This document shows positions 1 through 11,205 of a DNA stretch of 64,000 nt, piece after piece; position 1 is the first letter of the stretch, and every line of letters starts with the position of its first letter. The notes below the pieces were generated by a model. It worked only from the letters and a program-made list of their open reading frames with translations, had not been told where the DNA came from and ran no database searches. This stretch comes from Bemisia tabaci. Taxonomy: Eukaryota > Arthropoda > Insecta > Hemiptera > Aleyrodidae. Location: NCBI RefSeq assembly GCF_918797505.1, contig NC_092798.1, positions 3,795,501 to 3,859,500 on the forward strand, written 5' to 3'. Made by a program: the position numbers and the translations under genes.

Positions 1-135
1 ACCCGACAGTTAGTCTATCATTTTCTCCCTTTGTCTATAGGAACCACCCATTTCAACCAATAGGATCGCTCCATATTCCCTATGTCTTCGTTGTCTATAG
101 CTTTGTCTATCAATTTCAATAATCAGTCCGCTGGT
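1..135. repeat. Family P repeat (partial copy at window start)
   Basis: Starts with ACCCGACAGTTAGTC and includes TTGTCTATAGCTTTGTCTAT near 90-110. The same sequence recurs inverted at about 6270-6420 and direct at about 6425-6560. It is probably a terminal-inverted-repeat element cut by the window edge. Confidence 0.6.
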
Positions 136-151
136 GGACGAACTTAACACA

Positions 152-320
152 AGTGGCGAGGCGTGAATGATCGATTATCGATATTTCCCCATTTGAACCT
201 ATGGTAAAGAATCGATTATTAAGGTGTTCGTCGCGGACAGCGGACATCCTGCTAATCGATCCTTTTCCATTGGTTTAAATGGCAGATCAATCGATACATC
301 GCAAATTACGCCACGCCACT
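152..320. mobile_element. hAT-type MITE, family B, copy 1
   Basis: ~169 bp with subterminal ATCGATT/AATCGAT motifs and a GGCGTG...CGCCACT terminal pair. It belongs to the family whose best copies (28038-28203, 24076-24240, 5632-5796) begin CAGTGGCGTGG and have perfect 8-bp target duplications. The left end is eroded here and no clear duplication is visible. Confidence 0.75.
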
Positions 321-422
321 ATACACGAGCTATTTTGCGAAGATCCCGCTTCTATTGATCATTCTCATTAGTTCGAGTCGAGTGGAGAGCAAGGAACGCG
401 CGAAATTGCTCTCTCGAGTCCA

Positions 423-560
423 GCGACGTGGCGTGCTTTGCGATGTATCGATTGAGCTGCCATTCAAACCTATGGGAAAGTATCGATAGACAGGGTAATA
501 CCTAATAATCGATTCTTTAGCATAGCTTCAAATGGGATAATATTGATAGTCGACTCTGAC
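423..560. mobile_element. hAT-type MITE, family B, copy 2 (truncated)
   Basis: The GACGTGGCGTGCTTTGCG terminus is followed by the family interior (GCCATTCAAACCTATGGGAA, then AATAATCGATTCTT). It loses similarity near 560, so the right end is missing. Confidence 0.65.
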
Positions 561-880
561 GCCTCGCGTCTGCTCGAGTCCCGAGTGGGTACTTGAACGT
601 GAAGGTCAGAGCGTATCCACATCTCTCATCCCCTGGAAGTAAGGAGAGCGTTTGGGTCGGAGCCTCGTTACCCGGAGCGACGAGCTGTCGAAATATTGAT
701 GCTGATCAATCATCGTCCATCATTAGGATCCGTGAGGGATGCGATAGGGTGAGGAATGAGGATCTTTGCTAACTCCTCTGCTAACTCATCCGTCTGATGA
801 TCCGATCACCGATGGAGAGGACAGTGTCCGTTGTACGTATCCGCAACCTCTTGTCCTCCTTTCGGGGAGGTTACGTAGGG
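561..880. other. No recognisable feature
   Basis: Mixed-composition spacer between a truncated MITE and the 123-bp tandem repeat. I see no coding signature or repeat boundary. Confidence 0.4.
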
Positions 881-1303
881 TTATAAGATGCTCAAAAGAG
901 GAGGAATAACCTCCTATGACATGGAGATTTCACAATTCAGCCGATTATTTTCCAGATCGCGTAAGCGCCGAAATTGCGAATGCGATAAAAACAAGAAAAA
1001 CCGTTATAAGATGGTCAAAAGAGGAGAAATAACCTCCTATGACATGGAGATTTCACAATTCAGCCGATTATTTTCCAGATCGCGTAAGCGCCGAAATTGC
1101 GAATGCGATAAAAACAAGAAAAACTTTTCCAGATCGCGTAAGCGCCGAAATTGCGAATGCGATAAAAACAAGAAAAACCGTTATAAGATGGTCAAACGAG
1201 GAGGAATAACCTCCTATGACATGGAGATTTCACAATTCAGCCGATTATTTTCCAGATCGCGTAAGCGCCGAAATTGCGAATGCGATAAAAACAAGAAAAA
1301 CCG
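881..1303. repeat. Tandem repeat, 123-bp unit, three units plus a 54-bp partial
   Basis: Units start at 881, 1004 and 1181 (TTATAAGATG). A 54-bp partial unit sits at 1127-1180. Both 123 and 54 are multiples of three, so an open frame runs through the array at 888-1331 encoding repeated SYDMEISQFSRLFSRSRKRR blocks. There is no family match, splice context or codon signature to call it a gene, so it is listed as a minisatellite. Confidence 0.85.
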
Positions 1304-1389
1304 TTTTATTAGCTTTGTTGACAATCTTTGAATTCTAAACAATGTACGTTCTTTTAGAAGGATATTTGGAAATCAGACATGATTGATTA

Positions 1390-1533
1390 TATGGACCACA
1401 TTTTGAAATAAGGAACCACTATTTCTGGCTCATTTTAGAAACAACACATGAATCATCGGTTTCCCTTTGCAGAAAGGTGCTTTCATTGAAGAGCCAGAGA
1501 TTGTGGTTCCTTATTGCAAAACGTAATCCACGT
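1390..1533. mobile_element. Family J MITE (~145 bp)
   Basis: Terminal inverted repeats around CACATTTTGAAATAAGGAAC and GTTCCTTATTGCAAAACG. The family recurs at 9430, 10105, 10775, 11048, 18450, 21536, 26762, 27340 and 27565, making it one of the commonest repeats in the left half. Confidence 0.7.
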
Positions 1534-1740
1534 CAGAAGAAGCGAAGATAAAAGAACACCTCTACCACCAAAATAGAGATTGTCGCTTACATGATTTGAA
1601 AATAGTCGGTTCAATTTGCATTGTGCTTCAGTGCTGAGTCCATTTTAACTTTTCGCCTTATTACTTTTCACACAGTCAAAAGTCGCAAAAAATTAATCTT
1701 CCTTTTCGCAGCATTAAATAGATAATTAAAGCGCGCCAAC

Positions 1741-1981
1741 TAGATTTTTCTCTGAACTTTCAAGTAAAAATTGCAGCTTTATTTTTTGTTTTTACAGCAT
1801 AAAATTTTGAGGCGTTGAGTCAACGCGAAAAGCTAAATTTATTTTTAAAAAATGGCCAGCCCGAGACAATTTTTTAAATAAATTTAGCTTTTTGCGTTGA
1901 CTCAATGTCTCAAAATTTCATTAAACTGTAAAATAAAAAGTAAAGCTGTAATTTTGCTTGAAAAACCAGGAAAAAATCTAG
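1741..1981. repeat. Inverted repeat, ~111-bp arms, 16-bp loop
   Basis: The left arm starts CTAGATTTTTCTCTG and the right arm ends AGGAAAAAATCTAG. The inner parts pair as GAGTCAACGCGAAAAGCTAA with TTAGCTTTTTGCGTTGACTC. AT-rich, palindromic, and probably a MITE remnant. 1982-2604 shows nothing recognisable. Confidence 0.7.
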
Positions 1982-2604
1982 TTTTGCCGCAGAGAATCTA
2001 AGAGAAAGAAAGAGGAAAGTCCTGGTTTTCCTCGGAGATATGCCTCCAACAATCAAGAAAATGTCTAGAGATAAGAAAATTTGAAATTCTGGGCGCCATA
2101 CCTAAAAATCAAGTCCTCTTGAATCTAATTAAGCCCTTACGGAAGCCGTTAAGGAATACGTGATTATCAGAGCATGAATGATAGGCGGTCTCAATTTGGA
2201 TACAACTATATCATCACGGGAGAAGTGAGTTTGCCTATGCGATGAATTGAAGGCGATTCTGTCTGTCATCACTCCACGGTGTTCCATGTACACAGGCACT
2301 CGGCTAAGCGGTGTGAAAAACCGGGAACTTCTTGAATGCCCATTCCAACACAGGATTACCCATTCGATTGAAACAAGTCGATTAAAGGTCTTGTTGAAAC
2401 ACGAACAAATTGCGGAGGACGCACGGCTCGTAAGACAATAAACAGCATATTTCTTTGAAGGAAAACTGTGCTCATACGAGCTTTTTCCCTCAGTATTGAG
2501 ATTTTCGGCTTTATGCTGAATTTTTAACGCACGTTGGTAAAAGAACTCCAACATCTTGTGGCAAGTAAAAGAACGCCAAAAAGCGCGGCACAATCATGGC
2601 AATC

Positions 2605-2869
2605 CTGCCTTGCTAAGGAAAAACGCAGTATGAACATTCGGAAGTTGTCAAGGAAGTTGCCAAATTTCCTCCGATAGAATACGTATTTTTGAGGAGTGCC
2701 ATGAACATTTTCATTCGAAATGTTCAGAGAATTTACATCAAATTACCAACAAAATTCTTTGAAACATCCGAAGAAAAATTTTTCTCACATTTTCTGAAAA
2801 TTAATATTTTACTGATGGAAATTTGGAGACGTCTGAAGGTTCTTACGGCGTTTCTACAAAGCTTGGCAG
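2605..2869. mobile_element. Family A MITE (GCCGTGCTAAGG), copy 1
   Basis: ~265 bp with ~50-bp terminal inverted repeats. Family ends read CTGCCGTGCTAAGGAAAAAC and GTTTTTCCTTAGCACGGCAG; just inside lie TTGCCAAATTTCC and GGAAATTTGGCAA. It is non-coding, and the most numerous family in the window (at least 10 near-full copies and several fragments). No constant target duplication is evident. Confidence 0.8.
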
Positions 2870-2873
2870 AATA

Positions 2874-3126
2874 CTGCCGTGCTAAGGTAGACCGCCGTAT
2901 GAACATTCGAGAGTTGTCAAATTTCCTTCGATAAAATGTTCATTTTCGAAGAAAGTTATGAATACTTTTCCTTGAAATTTTCAGGATTTCCAGGTGAAAT
3001 TGCGAAGAAAATTATCTGAAAAATTTGGAGGGAAATATTCATAAGTTTACCAGAAAATTCACGTTTTATCAAAGGGAATTTGACAACGCCTGAAGGTTCA
3101 TACGACGTTTTTCCTCAGCACGGCAG
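2874..3126. mobile_element. Family A MITE, copy 2
   Basis: Nearly full copy, 253 bp, lying 4 bp from copy 1 in the same arrangement. Two complete copies side by side suggest tandem insertion or local duplication. Confidence 0.8.
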
Positions 3127-3232
3127 AGTCCGCTCCCCGTATAGGCACTCTACCACGGTCAAAATCGTCATCAGTGTTCTATCTCACCCGAGGATATCAT
3201 GAGGAAACAGACGACCCTGAAAGAGCATCACG

Positions 3233-4455
3233 CACTGAAGAAAAATTCTCGGCGTTTTTACCAAGGTCCGTTGGTACCTTTACCGTCTCACTTTTTTTAC
3301 ATATTATTGGTAATTTTACCAAGACAGACGGGTAAGCTTACCTAAAAACCGGTATTTTTACCGTTTTTTCCAGGTAAGAATACCACTTTTATTGGTAATC
3401 AATTCCCGGTTACTTTGCCATTTTATCTCGGTAATTCTACCACAGTCGATCAAAAATATTGGTGTTTTTACCAAGGTCCAGTAAAATAACCGAGAAAGTT
3501 CATAATTTTACCGAGATTTCTCGGTAAAATTACCAATTCCATTGCTGGTAATTTTACCAAGAAAAAACTGGGATCAAATAGAACCCTGAATTCTTGGTAA
3601 TTTTACCATTTTCTTAGTAAATACACTGAGATTTTTTTTTCAGTGCGGCTCGTCATCAATGACGTCAACATGGCATCCGGCCCCAGGAAGCGACGAGTAG
3701 TAAGACCCGCGCGCGCGGCCGTAACCCGCCGCAAATGTATCCGACGTTACCACTTTCCCTCAAAACATAGCGATTCAACACCAGACATTTATAATTTCCC
3801 CTCCCGAACGGCAACACCGCGTTAATGTGACCGCGATGCCTCGCGGGGAGGGGTACGGGGGAAAACATATCCCGCATGACCTACTTTTTTTCTATCTCCC
3901 GAAAACTTGACGACCAAGGCGACAATTTGGATATGAAACTCCCGCCCCCGTCCGTCCGTCCGTCCTCGCAATTTTCTCGCTCCTGTCTCCAGCGTTTCCG
4001 ATTTGCAGAAACGCTTTTTGATGCACCAGTGAGAATCGAACACTAAACAAAAAATCTCGGTGTATCTATTAAGAAAAGGGTAAAATTACCAAGAATTCAG
4101 GGTTCTATTTGATCCCAGTTTTTTCTTGGTAAAATTACCATTTATGGAATTGGTAATTTTACCGAGAAATCTCGATAAAATTATTGAACTTTCTCGGTAA
4201 TTTTACTGGGCCTTGGTAAAAACGCCAATATTTTTTATTGACTGTGGTAGAATTACCGAGATAAAATGGCAAAGTTACCGGGAATTGATTACCAATAAAA
4301 GTGGTATTCTTACCTGAAAAAAACAGTATAAATACCGATTTTTAGGTAATCGTACCAGTCTGTCTTGGTAAAATTACCAATAATTGGTAAAAAAAAGTGA
4401 GATGTTAAAGGTACCAACGGACCTTGGTAAAAACGCCGAGAATTTGTTTTCAGTG
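3233..4455. mobile_element. Foldback element with ~415-bp arms full of GGTAATTTTACC palindromes
   Basis: Arms 3233-3646 and 4042-4455 are inverted copies. Ends read CACTGAAGAAAAATTC and AATTTGTTTTCAGTG, with CCAAGGTCCGTTGGTACC and GGTACCAACGGACCTTGG inside. Each arm carries many copies of the 12-bp palindrome GGTAATTTTACC or its variants. The ~395-bp core is different and GC-rich. No transposase ORF is present. Confidence 0.8.
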
Positions 4456-4840
4456 AAGTAACGTCGTGTCTAGTGGCGTGGCGTGCTTTGCGATGTATCG
4501 ATCGATCCGACATTTGAACCTGTGGAAAAGGGTCGACAAACAGGGTGTTTTAGGGTGGCTACCGGTCCCCAAAAGTCCCCAATGTCCCCGACTATCCTCG
4601 ATTTTGGAAGCATGTCCCCTGTATTCCCGAAAGTCCCCGATTCTCTTGTTCAGGTCCCCAAAAAATGACGAAAATCGTCCCAAACCCCCGCCAGCCGTGG
4701 CGGCGCGACATAATCAGGAATAAAAAAACAAAAGTGTTGCTTGGTTGTTTGGATGTTTTCCTCGGTTCAACATGACTTGTAAAATTAGTCGTACAAAACA
4801 CGCCTTTTAACGCTCTAACTAGCTCCCTTTCTCTTATGCT

Positions 4841-4966
4841 GGCGCCTACAAACCTAAGGGGATACCTCAAGCATTGCGCGGAACGCGCATTGGCGCCTAC
4901 AAACCTAAGGGGATACTTCAAGCATTGCTCAATGTGTGCAGTATCCCTGTTGTAGGTTTGTGGGCG
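4841..4966. repeat. Family E repeat (GCGCCTACAAACCTAA), degenerate palindrome
   Basis: Two direct units (TTGGCGCCTACAAACCTAAG) and an inverted end (TGTAGGTTTGTGGGCG). It is related to the near-perfect palindrome at 17965-18078 and the tandem pair at 14301-14452. Confidence 0.65.
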
Positions 4967-5233
4967 TTAGTGACAAAACAGGTGCGCGGACAAAAAATCA
5001 ACTAAGCGGTGCTTAGGAAAAGATACATTCCTCTCCTGAGCACTTTTTGCTTGGGAGAGAAAACATTTCTCTCGTAAGCAAATACTCGATGCAGGGGAGA
5101 GATTTGTTTTCTCTCCCGAGCAACTAATTAAATTATAGGAAATGAATCAAAACAGCCGCTATTTCATTTCCGCTCAGTCTGTATCGATTTACGAGGAAAT
5201 TTAATTTTGCTCATGCTAAGTTCCTGCATTAAA

Positions 5234-5306
5234 TGAACGAGCAATAAAATGAACGAAAAATAAAATGAACGAGCATTAAATGAACTAGCATTAAATGAAC
5301 TATTAT
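5234..5306. repeat. Short tandem repeat, ~17-bp AATGAACGAGCAATAAA units
   Basis: About five degenerate units of ATGAACNAGCATTAA lie inside the family D-like insert. Simple replication-slippage sequence. Confidence 0.7.
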
Positions 5307-5631
5307 AGGTGGGACGCCCTTTCTCTTATGCTATTTCGGAAGAAAATTTCCCCTATTTTTGGGGGGAAAAACTCCTCTAAAAGTCCCCGAAAGTCCCCAA
5401 TTTTGGTTTTTCATTACTGATAGACACCCTGTGTTGGCAAGGAACGCCTTAATAATGGATTCTTCACCGCAACTTAGAATGGGGTAATATCGGGAGGCAA
5501 CGACGCATTTCTTTCTTCCGCTCAAGGATACCGGTGTCGGCTGTCAGATAAACCTAATTTCTCGTTCCCCATCCATCCGACGAAATGGAATTCTGGATGG
5601 ATTAGGACAGCCAGAGCCTTGCGGTGGGCAC

Positions 5632-5796
5632 CAGTAGCGTGGCGTGAACTGCGATTTATCGATTGCTATGCCATTTAAACCTATGGTAAAGAATCGATTG
5701 TTAAGGCGTTCGCTGCGAACACCCTGTTTATCGATCTTTTTCCATAGGTTTAAATGGCATAACAATCGATATACCGCAAAGCACACCACGCCACTG
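5632..5796. mobile_element. Family B hAT MITE, copy 4, with perfect 8-bp target duplication
   Basis: 165 bp, ends CAGTAGCGTGG and CCACGCCACTG, flanked by GTGGGCAC at 5624-5631 and 5797-5804. CAG/CTG ends and an 8-bp duplication are the hAT superfamily hallmark. Confidence 0.9.
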
Positions 5797-5892
5797 GTGG
5801 GCACAGCTTATGAGAAAAGCGTCGACGGTGTGAAAACTACTGTCATGCATCAGAGTTGATTCACGTATCCTTGATTCTTAACATGCTTCATA

Positions 5893-6145
5893 CTGCCGTG
5901 CTATGGAAAAACGCCATATGCGCATTCAGGCGTTGCCATATTTCCTTCAATAAACACCGAATTTCCCCGAAAAATTCTGAATATTTTTCCTCCAATTTTT
6001 CAGACAATTTTGTTCGCAATTTAATTTAAAATATCTGAGGATTTCAAGGACAAGTAGGCACAGCTCTCTTCAAAAATACATTTTTTATTCGGGGAAATTT
6101 GGCAACTCTTTAACGTTCATACGACGTTCTTTCTTAGCACGGCAG
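5893..6145. mobile_element. Family A MITE, copy 3
   Basis: 253 bp with CTGCCGTGCTATGG and CTTAGCACGGCAG ends and internal TTGCCATATTTCC / GGAAATTTGGCAA pairs. Confidence 0.8.
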
Positions 6146-6149
6146 CACA

Positions 6150-6420
6150 TTGCTCTATTTTCCCTTTTTCCTCGTTGTCTATAGCTTTGTCAATCAAGTT
6201 TAATAATCCAGTTCCTAGTCCCCTGAACCAAAACATGTTTACTTTGTGGCACGCATTCAATCGCTTGGTTTGGAAACAACCCAACCTGCGGAGCGATTAT
6301 TGAAATTGATGGACAAAGCGATAGACAAAGAGGACATTGGGAGCATGGAGCGATCTTATTGGTTGACATGGTTGGTTCATATAGACTAAGGAAGAAAATG
6401 ATGGACTAACTGTCGGGTCT
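6150..6420. mobile_element. Family P element, inverted copy
   Basis: Contains TTGTCTATAGCTTTGTCAAT near its left end and, inverted, AAAGCGATAGACAAAG, ending ACTAACTGTCGGGT, the reverse complement of the window start. Another direct copy follows at 6425-6560, giving a head-to-head pair. Confidence 0.6.
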
Positions 6421-6602
6421 CTCGTGGGTTGCCGTTAGTTAGTCCATTACCTACCTCCTATGTCCATTGCCACCACCTGCTTCCACCAATAGGATCCCTC
6501 CAAATTCCTTTTGTCATCTTTGTCTATAGCTTTGTCTATCAATTTCAATAATCGGCCCGCTGACGGAGGTCGAAAGTAGAGAGAGCGAAGGCATACGCTG
6601 CG

Positions 6603-6855
6603 CTGCCGTCCAAAGGAAAAACGGCGTAAGAGCATTAGAGAGTTGTCAAATTTCCTTCGATAAAATGTTTATTTTAGAGGAAAGCTACGAATATTTTTCC
6701 TCGAAATTTTCAGAAAGTTTAGGTGAAATTGCGAACAAAATTATCTCAAAAATCGGAGGAGAATTACTCACAAATTTTCCCTAAAATTCTTGATTTACCA
6801 ATGTAAATTTGGCAACACCTGAAGGTTCATTCGGCGTTTTTCCATAGCACGGCAG
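6603..6855. mobile_element. Family A MITE, copy 4
   Basis: 253 bp, ends CTGCCGTCCAAAGG and CATAGCACGGCAG, interior as in other copies. It directly follows the family P pair. 6856-7464 is otherwise featureless. Confidence 0.78.
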
Positions 6856-7464
6856 TACGCGGCAGTAATAGCAGCGCAATTAATGGAGCGATCTACCAAC
6901 ACGAAGCAAACCTGAACAGTCGGAAACAAATTCAAACAGAGAAAAAAATGGTGCTTCTCCGATCGGACAGTGTGTTTAGAATACTCGGTTTGCTGAGGGA
7001 ACTCGAACCGCCTCATTCACTCGAATTTTATCGGGAGCCGGCACGGAATAACAGCGTGCTCGTGGCGTTGAGACGATTATTTTGTGAATACAAAAAAACT
7101 CGGTAATAAGAACCGTACTAGTTCTGTAGGCGTTTATCAAAGCCCTCGGTTGAGCGAACGGACCTCCTCAGCCAGCAGAACTGGACCTTAGTTTAACCAA
7201 CCGAAGAATATTATCGAACATAAAATCGTGATGAATTGAAATTAAACTTCGATTTTACCGACTGCAATTTTATAGTCATAAAATTGCGACAAGATCGAGG
7301 ATAATCGCCGAGATGTGTATGATGCCAGCGACCTCATCGCCAAAAGATCATAAAAAAATCACAACTTAATTGCAATCGCAATTTTTCCGTTGAAAAATGC
7401 TTCTCGGGAAGTCATCACAATACGCTAGTTTTAGAGGAGGGGGTTGAACTGAGTAGTTTATAAT

Positions 7465-7915
7465 CATAGGCGGTTCTACGGGGGTGCCAGTGGGTGCCGG
7501 GCACCCCCAAGCAAAAATAAAGTACGATTATCAGAACCGTGAAATTACTGCTTTTAAAGATTCTGTATTCGCTCACACTGAGAAAAAATCCCAGCAATTA
7601 ATTGAAAATGTTTTAAACAGAATTAATATTGATAGCCGTGTTCTGCAAAGATTCTACTGTTTTTTTTTTTTTTTTTTTTGTGGTAAGATTGTAGTTTTGA
7701 TGGAAAGTTTTGCTAACAATTTTCTACATTGAATTTATAGGTATTTCAGTAGAAAGGAAGGAAAGAAAAAGAGAAAGGAGGGTAGGAAAGGGATAAAACT
7801 TGAGGGCCGAAACTTAGGCCTCCGCCTCCCCTGAGCGACCGTCCCCTTCGGGGCCGGTCTCCGACATTTTCCACCTCTGGGCACCCCCAAGCATGAAGGT
7901 CTAGAACCGCCTATG
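7465..7915. mobile_element. hAT-like element with 8-bp target duplication TTTATAAT
   Basis: 451 bp. Inverted ends CATAGGCGGTTCTA and TAGAACCGCCTATG are flanked by TTTATAAT at 7457-7464 and 7916-7923. GGGTGCCGGGCACCCCC-type subterminal pairs lie just inside. It contains a T19 run and a purine-rich tract. No transposase is present. Confidence 0.88.
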
Positions 7916-7923
7916 TTTATAAT

Positions 7924-9430
7924 ACGCAATTTTTTTGGAGTATGCAAACCTGCTTTATGGATGTGTGGAAGGGGGGGGGGGATTGAATCAAATGCTAGCT
8001 CTGCTTATTTTATGAACAGGTCCATTAAGCATTCCACCAAGATCAAGATCCAAGGAACCCAAAGACATAAAGACGGAGTGCTCGTATCTAAAAGCACGGG
8101 GAAAAAGTGAAGTCTGGTTTGGCGCTGGGTGCTTGTGTGAGTGTGTAAATGAACGCGGGAATCCATGGCGACAAACGGAAATTTGATTTGAACTTGTCCT
8201 CTTGATTTTTCCACATTTCTTCTTTTAAACGTGTTTTAAATGCCTGAAACGATTATATTAAGAAAGTTGGGACTGCGTCCCAATATAATACACCTGCTTT
8301 TGCTCGGTAATAGGCAGTAATCTCAGATAAAGTTAGTTTTTCTTTTGCTTATGGTGGTTCTGCCGGTTCAAACAGGCCGTTACAGTCCTAGATGACTGTT
8401 ACTCCCAAATGAAATTAATCGGTCGACGACGGACTAAAACTAACCTAAAGTTAAAAAAATATGAGTGGGTAAGTGAATTTGGGCAAAAATCAACCTAGAA
8501 TACGGATAAAATTAGGATCATACGGATTAATCCGAACAACAAGCATCAATTCAGAATTTAATAAAAATTTAGAATGAGCTATTATATCTTACAGCTTATG
8601 AACAGCACTTAAAATAATTCCGCAGTTTTATTTAGTTCCCGCCCTACATTTGAATTTCAAACTTGTCCCGATTTCGCCGCCAATCCTCTAGCCAATAGTA
8701 GAGGTGATTGAAAAGAAGCTTCATTTTTTGCTTTTAGCGCTCCGTCTCTATGTCTTTGAAGGAACCTCATTTCTCACCCACCCGCGACTTCCACGCGTGG
8801 TTTTGCAGTTCTTTTTATGGGCGGATACCAGCTATCGTTCTCGCATCATAGATTCGGTTCTGGGTGACGTCAAGAGACGTCAAGAGACGTCAAGAGACGT
8901 CAACTTATTTATTTGGGTCAAGGGATCCGCGGACGTTGAAAGCAACCCCCTCCGCGCGTCCGTCCGCGCCGCACCGCATGTCATTACGTCACATTACGTT
9001 ACGTTACGGTGCGGGTGGTTAAACGGGAAGAGCGGAGAGCCACCGCTGGGCCGTAATGCGAACACCGGATTACCATCAGCCTTGCCGGCAGCCCGCTTTT
9101 ATTTTCACGCCCTCCCCAAGGGTGAAAATGAAAGGTTTATATTAGACAGCCGCCGCCAGACACCCCGGATTACGTTTTTATGAGTTCTTTCTTTATTCTG
9201 CCTCGCTTGGCGTTCTTGCAAACAGTAACTACCTTTGAATACTTTCCTGGTAGCATGCAATGTCGAAGTTCCCCCGCGGAAATGATCCCCCGAAATGGAA
9301 TCCCCCTCCCAAAAAAAGTTGATAAAATGTTGAAGTATTTAAATTAGAAACCCTATTTTGTTCATGCTTAAGTAAAATTATTTTATTTATTTTTTTATGT
9401 TCAAACACTCTTACAAGAAAGACCCAAAAT
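7924..9430. other. No recognisable gene; CRE-like decamer array at 8864-8902
   Basis: Mostly unassigned sequence. At 8864-8902 a 10-bp unit GACGTCAAGA is repeated four times, starting TGACGTCA (the CREB/ATF core). A GC-rich stretch follows to about 9080. Open frames here lack codon or domain support. Confidence 0.45.
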
Positions 9431-9572
9431 TGGACTTCATTTTGCAAAAAGAAACTAATATTTCTGGCTTATTTGAGAAACGACGTATGTGCCATTAGAT
9501 TCCCAATGCAGACCGGTGCTTTTACGGTGGAGTCAGAAATCGTGGTTCCTTATTGCGAAATATAGGCCGATT
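9430..9572. mobile_element. Family J MITE copy
   Basis: Ends TTCATTTTGCAAAAAGAAAC and GTTCCTTATTGCGAAATA. It shares the inner GAAACGACGTATGTGCCATTA with the copies at 10105, 10775 and 11048. Confidence 0.65.
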
Positions 9573-10104
9573 GGGATCATGGCTCATGCCAAGAGTCCCC
9601 CTCTACCCCATACAATTAGTTACAATAAAAAAAAGCACATTATATAGCATCGTAATCAGTAGTGACAAAAAAATACAAAAACTATTGGTCAACTAGCGAA
9701 GAAAAATTGTAAGTCCGGAACTTGGCTAAAGATGAAAACTTTCCAAGTCCAAAATCGGTCTAAAATTACAAGTGAACATGGTAATCGCCAGAAGCTGTAG
9801 GTATGTAGGGAAAGTTGCTGTTATATTTGTCGCAATAAAAAACTCAGCAAATAAAGCTTGTCAATTTCTAGAAATTTTTCATATTTGTACCTACCAAATG
9901 CAAAGTAAACTGCAAAAAAGGTATGATACTCGTGAAATTTGTGTTTGAAGTGATAAAACACTCATGAAATCGCAAGGTGGCATTTTCACCCGGAGAAGAA
10001 CAGCATAATGCATTTTTTCCTATAGATTTTCATGAGTTTTTCCCCTCTAAAATTCGGGAGTTTGTCTTTGATTTTTTCCAACAATCAATGTTATTAGTAG
10101 AGTT

Positions 10105-10255
10105 TAATTTGGACTGCATATTGCAATTTGGAACTATAAATTTTAGCCCGATTTAAAAACAACGTATGTGCCATTAGTTCCCCCTATGCCCATAAGTGGT
10201 TTTTCAGATGAGCCAGAATTTATAGCTCCAAATTGCAAAATGCAGTCCATTTGAC
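10105..10255. mobile_element. Family J MITE copy
   Basis: ~150 bp with inverted ends TTTGGACTGCATATTGCAAT and ATTGCAAAATGCAGTCCAT and the inner AACAACGTATGTGCCATTAG motif. Confidence 0.7.
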
Positions 10256-10774
10256 TACCTTAGTAGGCGCTCCTTAAAACAGCGAGTGCTTCAAACCATG
10301 AAGAACAAAGTACGCAACAAGCTATAAAAGAATACCTACTCTGTGAAATTAGAGAGTTTATTAAAAGTTTAAAATGTGTGTGCTTTGGGATTTGTTCAGG
10401 GTTGAGTCTATCTAGCTTCAAATAAAAGATCCCTTGACCCAAATAAAAAAGTTGATGTCTGCTGACGTGGCCGTGTATACAATTTGTGGCGTTCTCGCTA
10501 TTGTACTGTGCATAGTGGATTAGGTTCCGCTTTTGACGTGTGTTCAACAGATAGAGACAATATATTTTATAAGCCCAGCACCATCATTCTAAGCAATGCA
10601 ATAGGGTAAGGCAAAAGATAAATTCAGGAGTGAAGGTGCTTTTGCGTTATGATGATTGATGAGCAACGTGTTAAGTATAAATTCAAATAAAATTTTCCTA
10701 ATGATGACTGATAAATAACGGAGTGAACGATCCGCGTGGGGAAGTTTTTGCAAAAGAAGATAGTGCTGCTGAAC

Positions 10775-11205
10775 GGATTGAACTACATTTTGCAATTGGG
10801 AAATAAAATTTCTATCTCAGATTCGAAACAACGTATGTGCCATTACACATGCACATATGTGTTTTTATCGATAAGCCAGTAGTGGATTAGGTTCAGCATT
10901 TGACGTGTGACCAACAGACAGAGACAATGTATTGTATCAATCGATGTAATCGGTAATGTACCTAAATAAAATTCACCTAATAAGCACTGATGAATGTCGG
11001 AGTGAACACTTCGCGAAGGAAGTTTTTGTAAATTAGATAGTGTTGTTGAACGGGTTGGACCACATTTTGCAATGAGGAACTACAATTTTTATCTCATAGT
11101 TTCGAAACAACGTATGTGCCGATAGCTTTCCTATGCACACAAGTGTTTTGATGGATAAGCCAGTAATTATAGTTCCGAATCGCAAAATGGAATCCAATTG
11201 ATCTG
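10775..11205. mobile_element. Two family J MITE copies (10775-10880 truncated, 11048-11200 complete) in duplicated flanks
   Basis: Both copies sit downstream of related flank sequence (GAAGTTTTTG, then TAGTG and TTGAACGG), so the interval looks like a diverged tandem duplication carrying the MITE. The complete copy has ends ACCACATTTTGCAATGAGGA and ATCGCAAAATGGAATCC. Confidence 0.6.

Larger units (their letters stand above)
4468..5525. mobile_element. Family B hAT MITE (copy 3) split by an inserted family D-like element
   Basis: The left piece 4468-4548 and right piece about 5434-5525 are the two parts of one inverted family B copy, joined by GGGTGTT. The ~885-bp insert carries D-type ends (TAGGGTGGCTACCGG on the left, GATAGACACCCTG on the right) and inner AAAGTCCCC repeats. 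Confidence 0.6.

Noticed and set aside
888..1331. 147-codon open frame over the tandem array as a protein gene
   Set aside because: It is explained by tandem units whose lengths are multiples of three. No domain, splice site or promoter support.
8704..9183. 159-codon open frame as a gene
   Set aside because: Sequence composition has no domain-like pattern, it overlaps a short tandem array and a GC-rich tract, and no adjoining splice sites fit.
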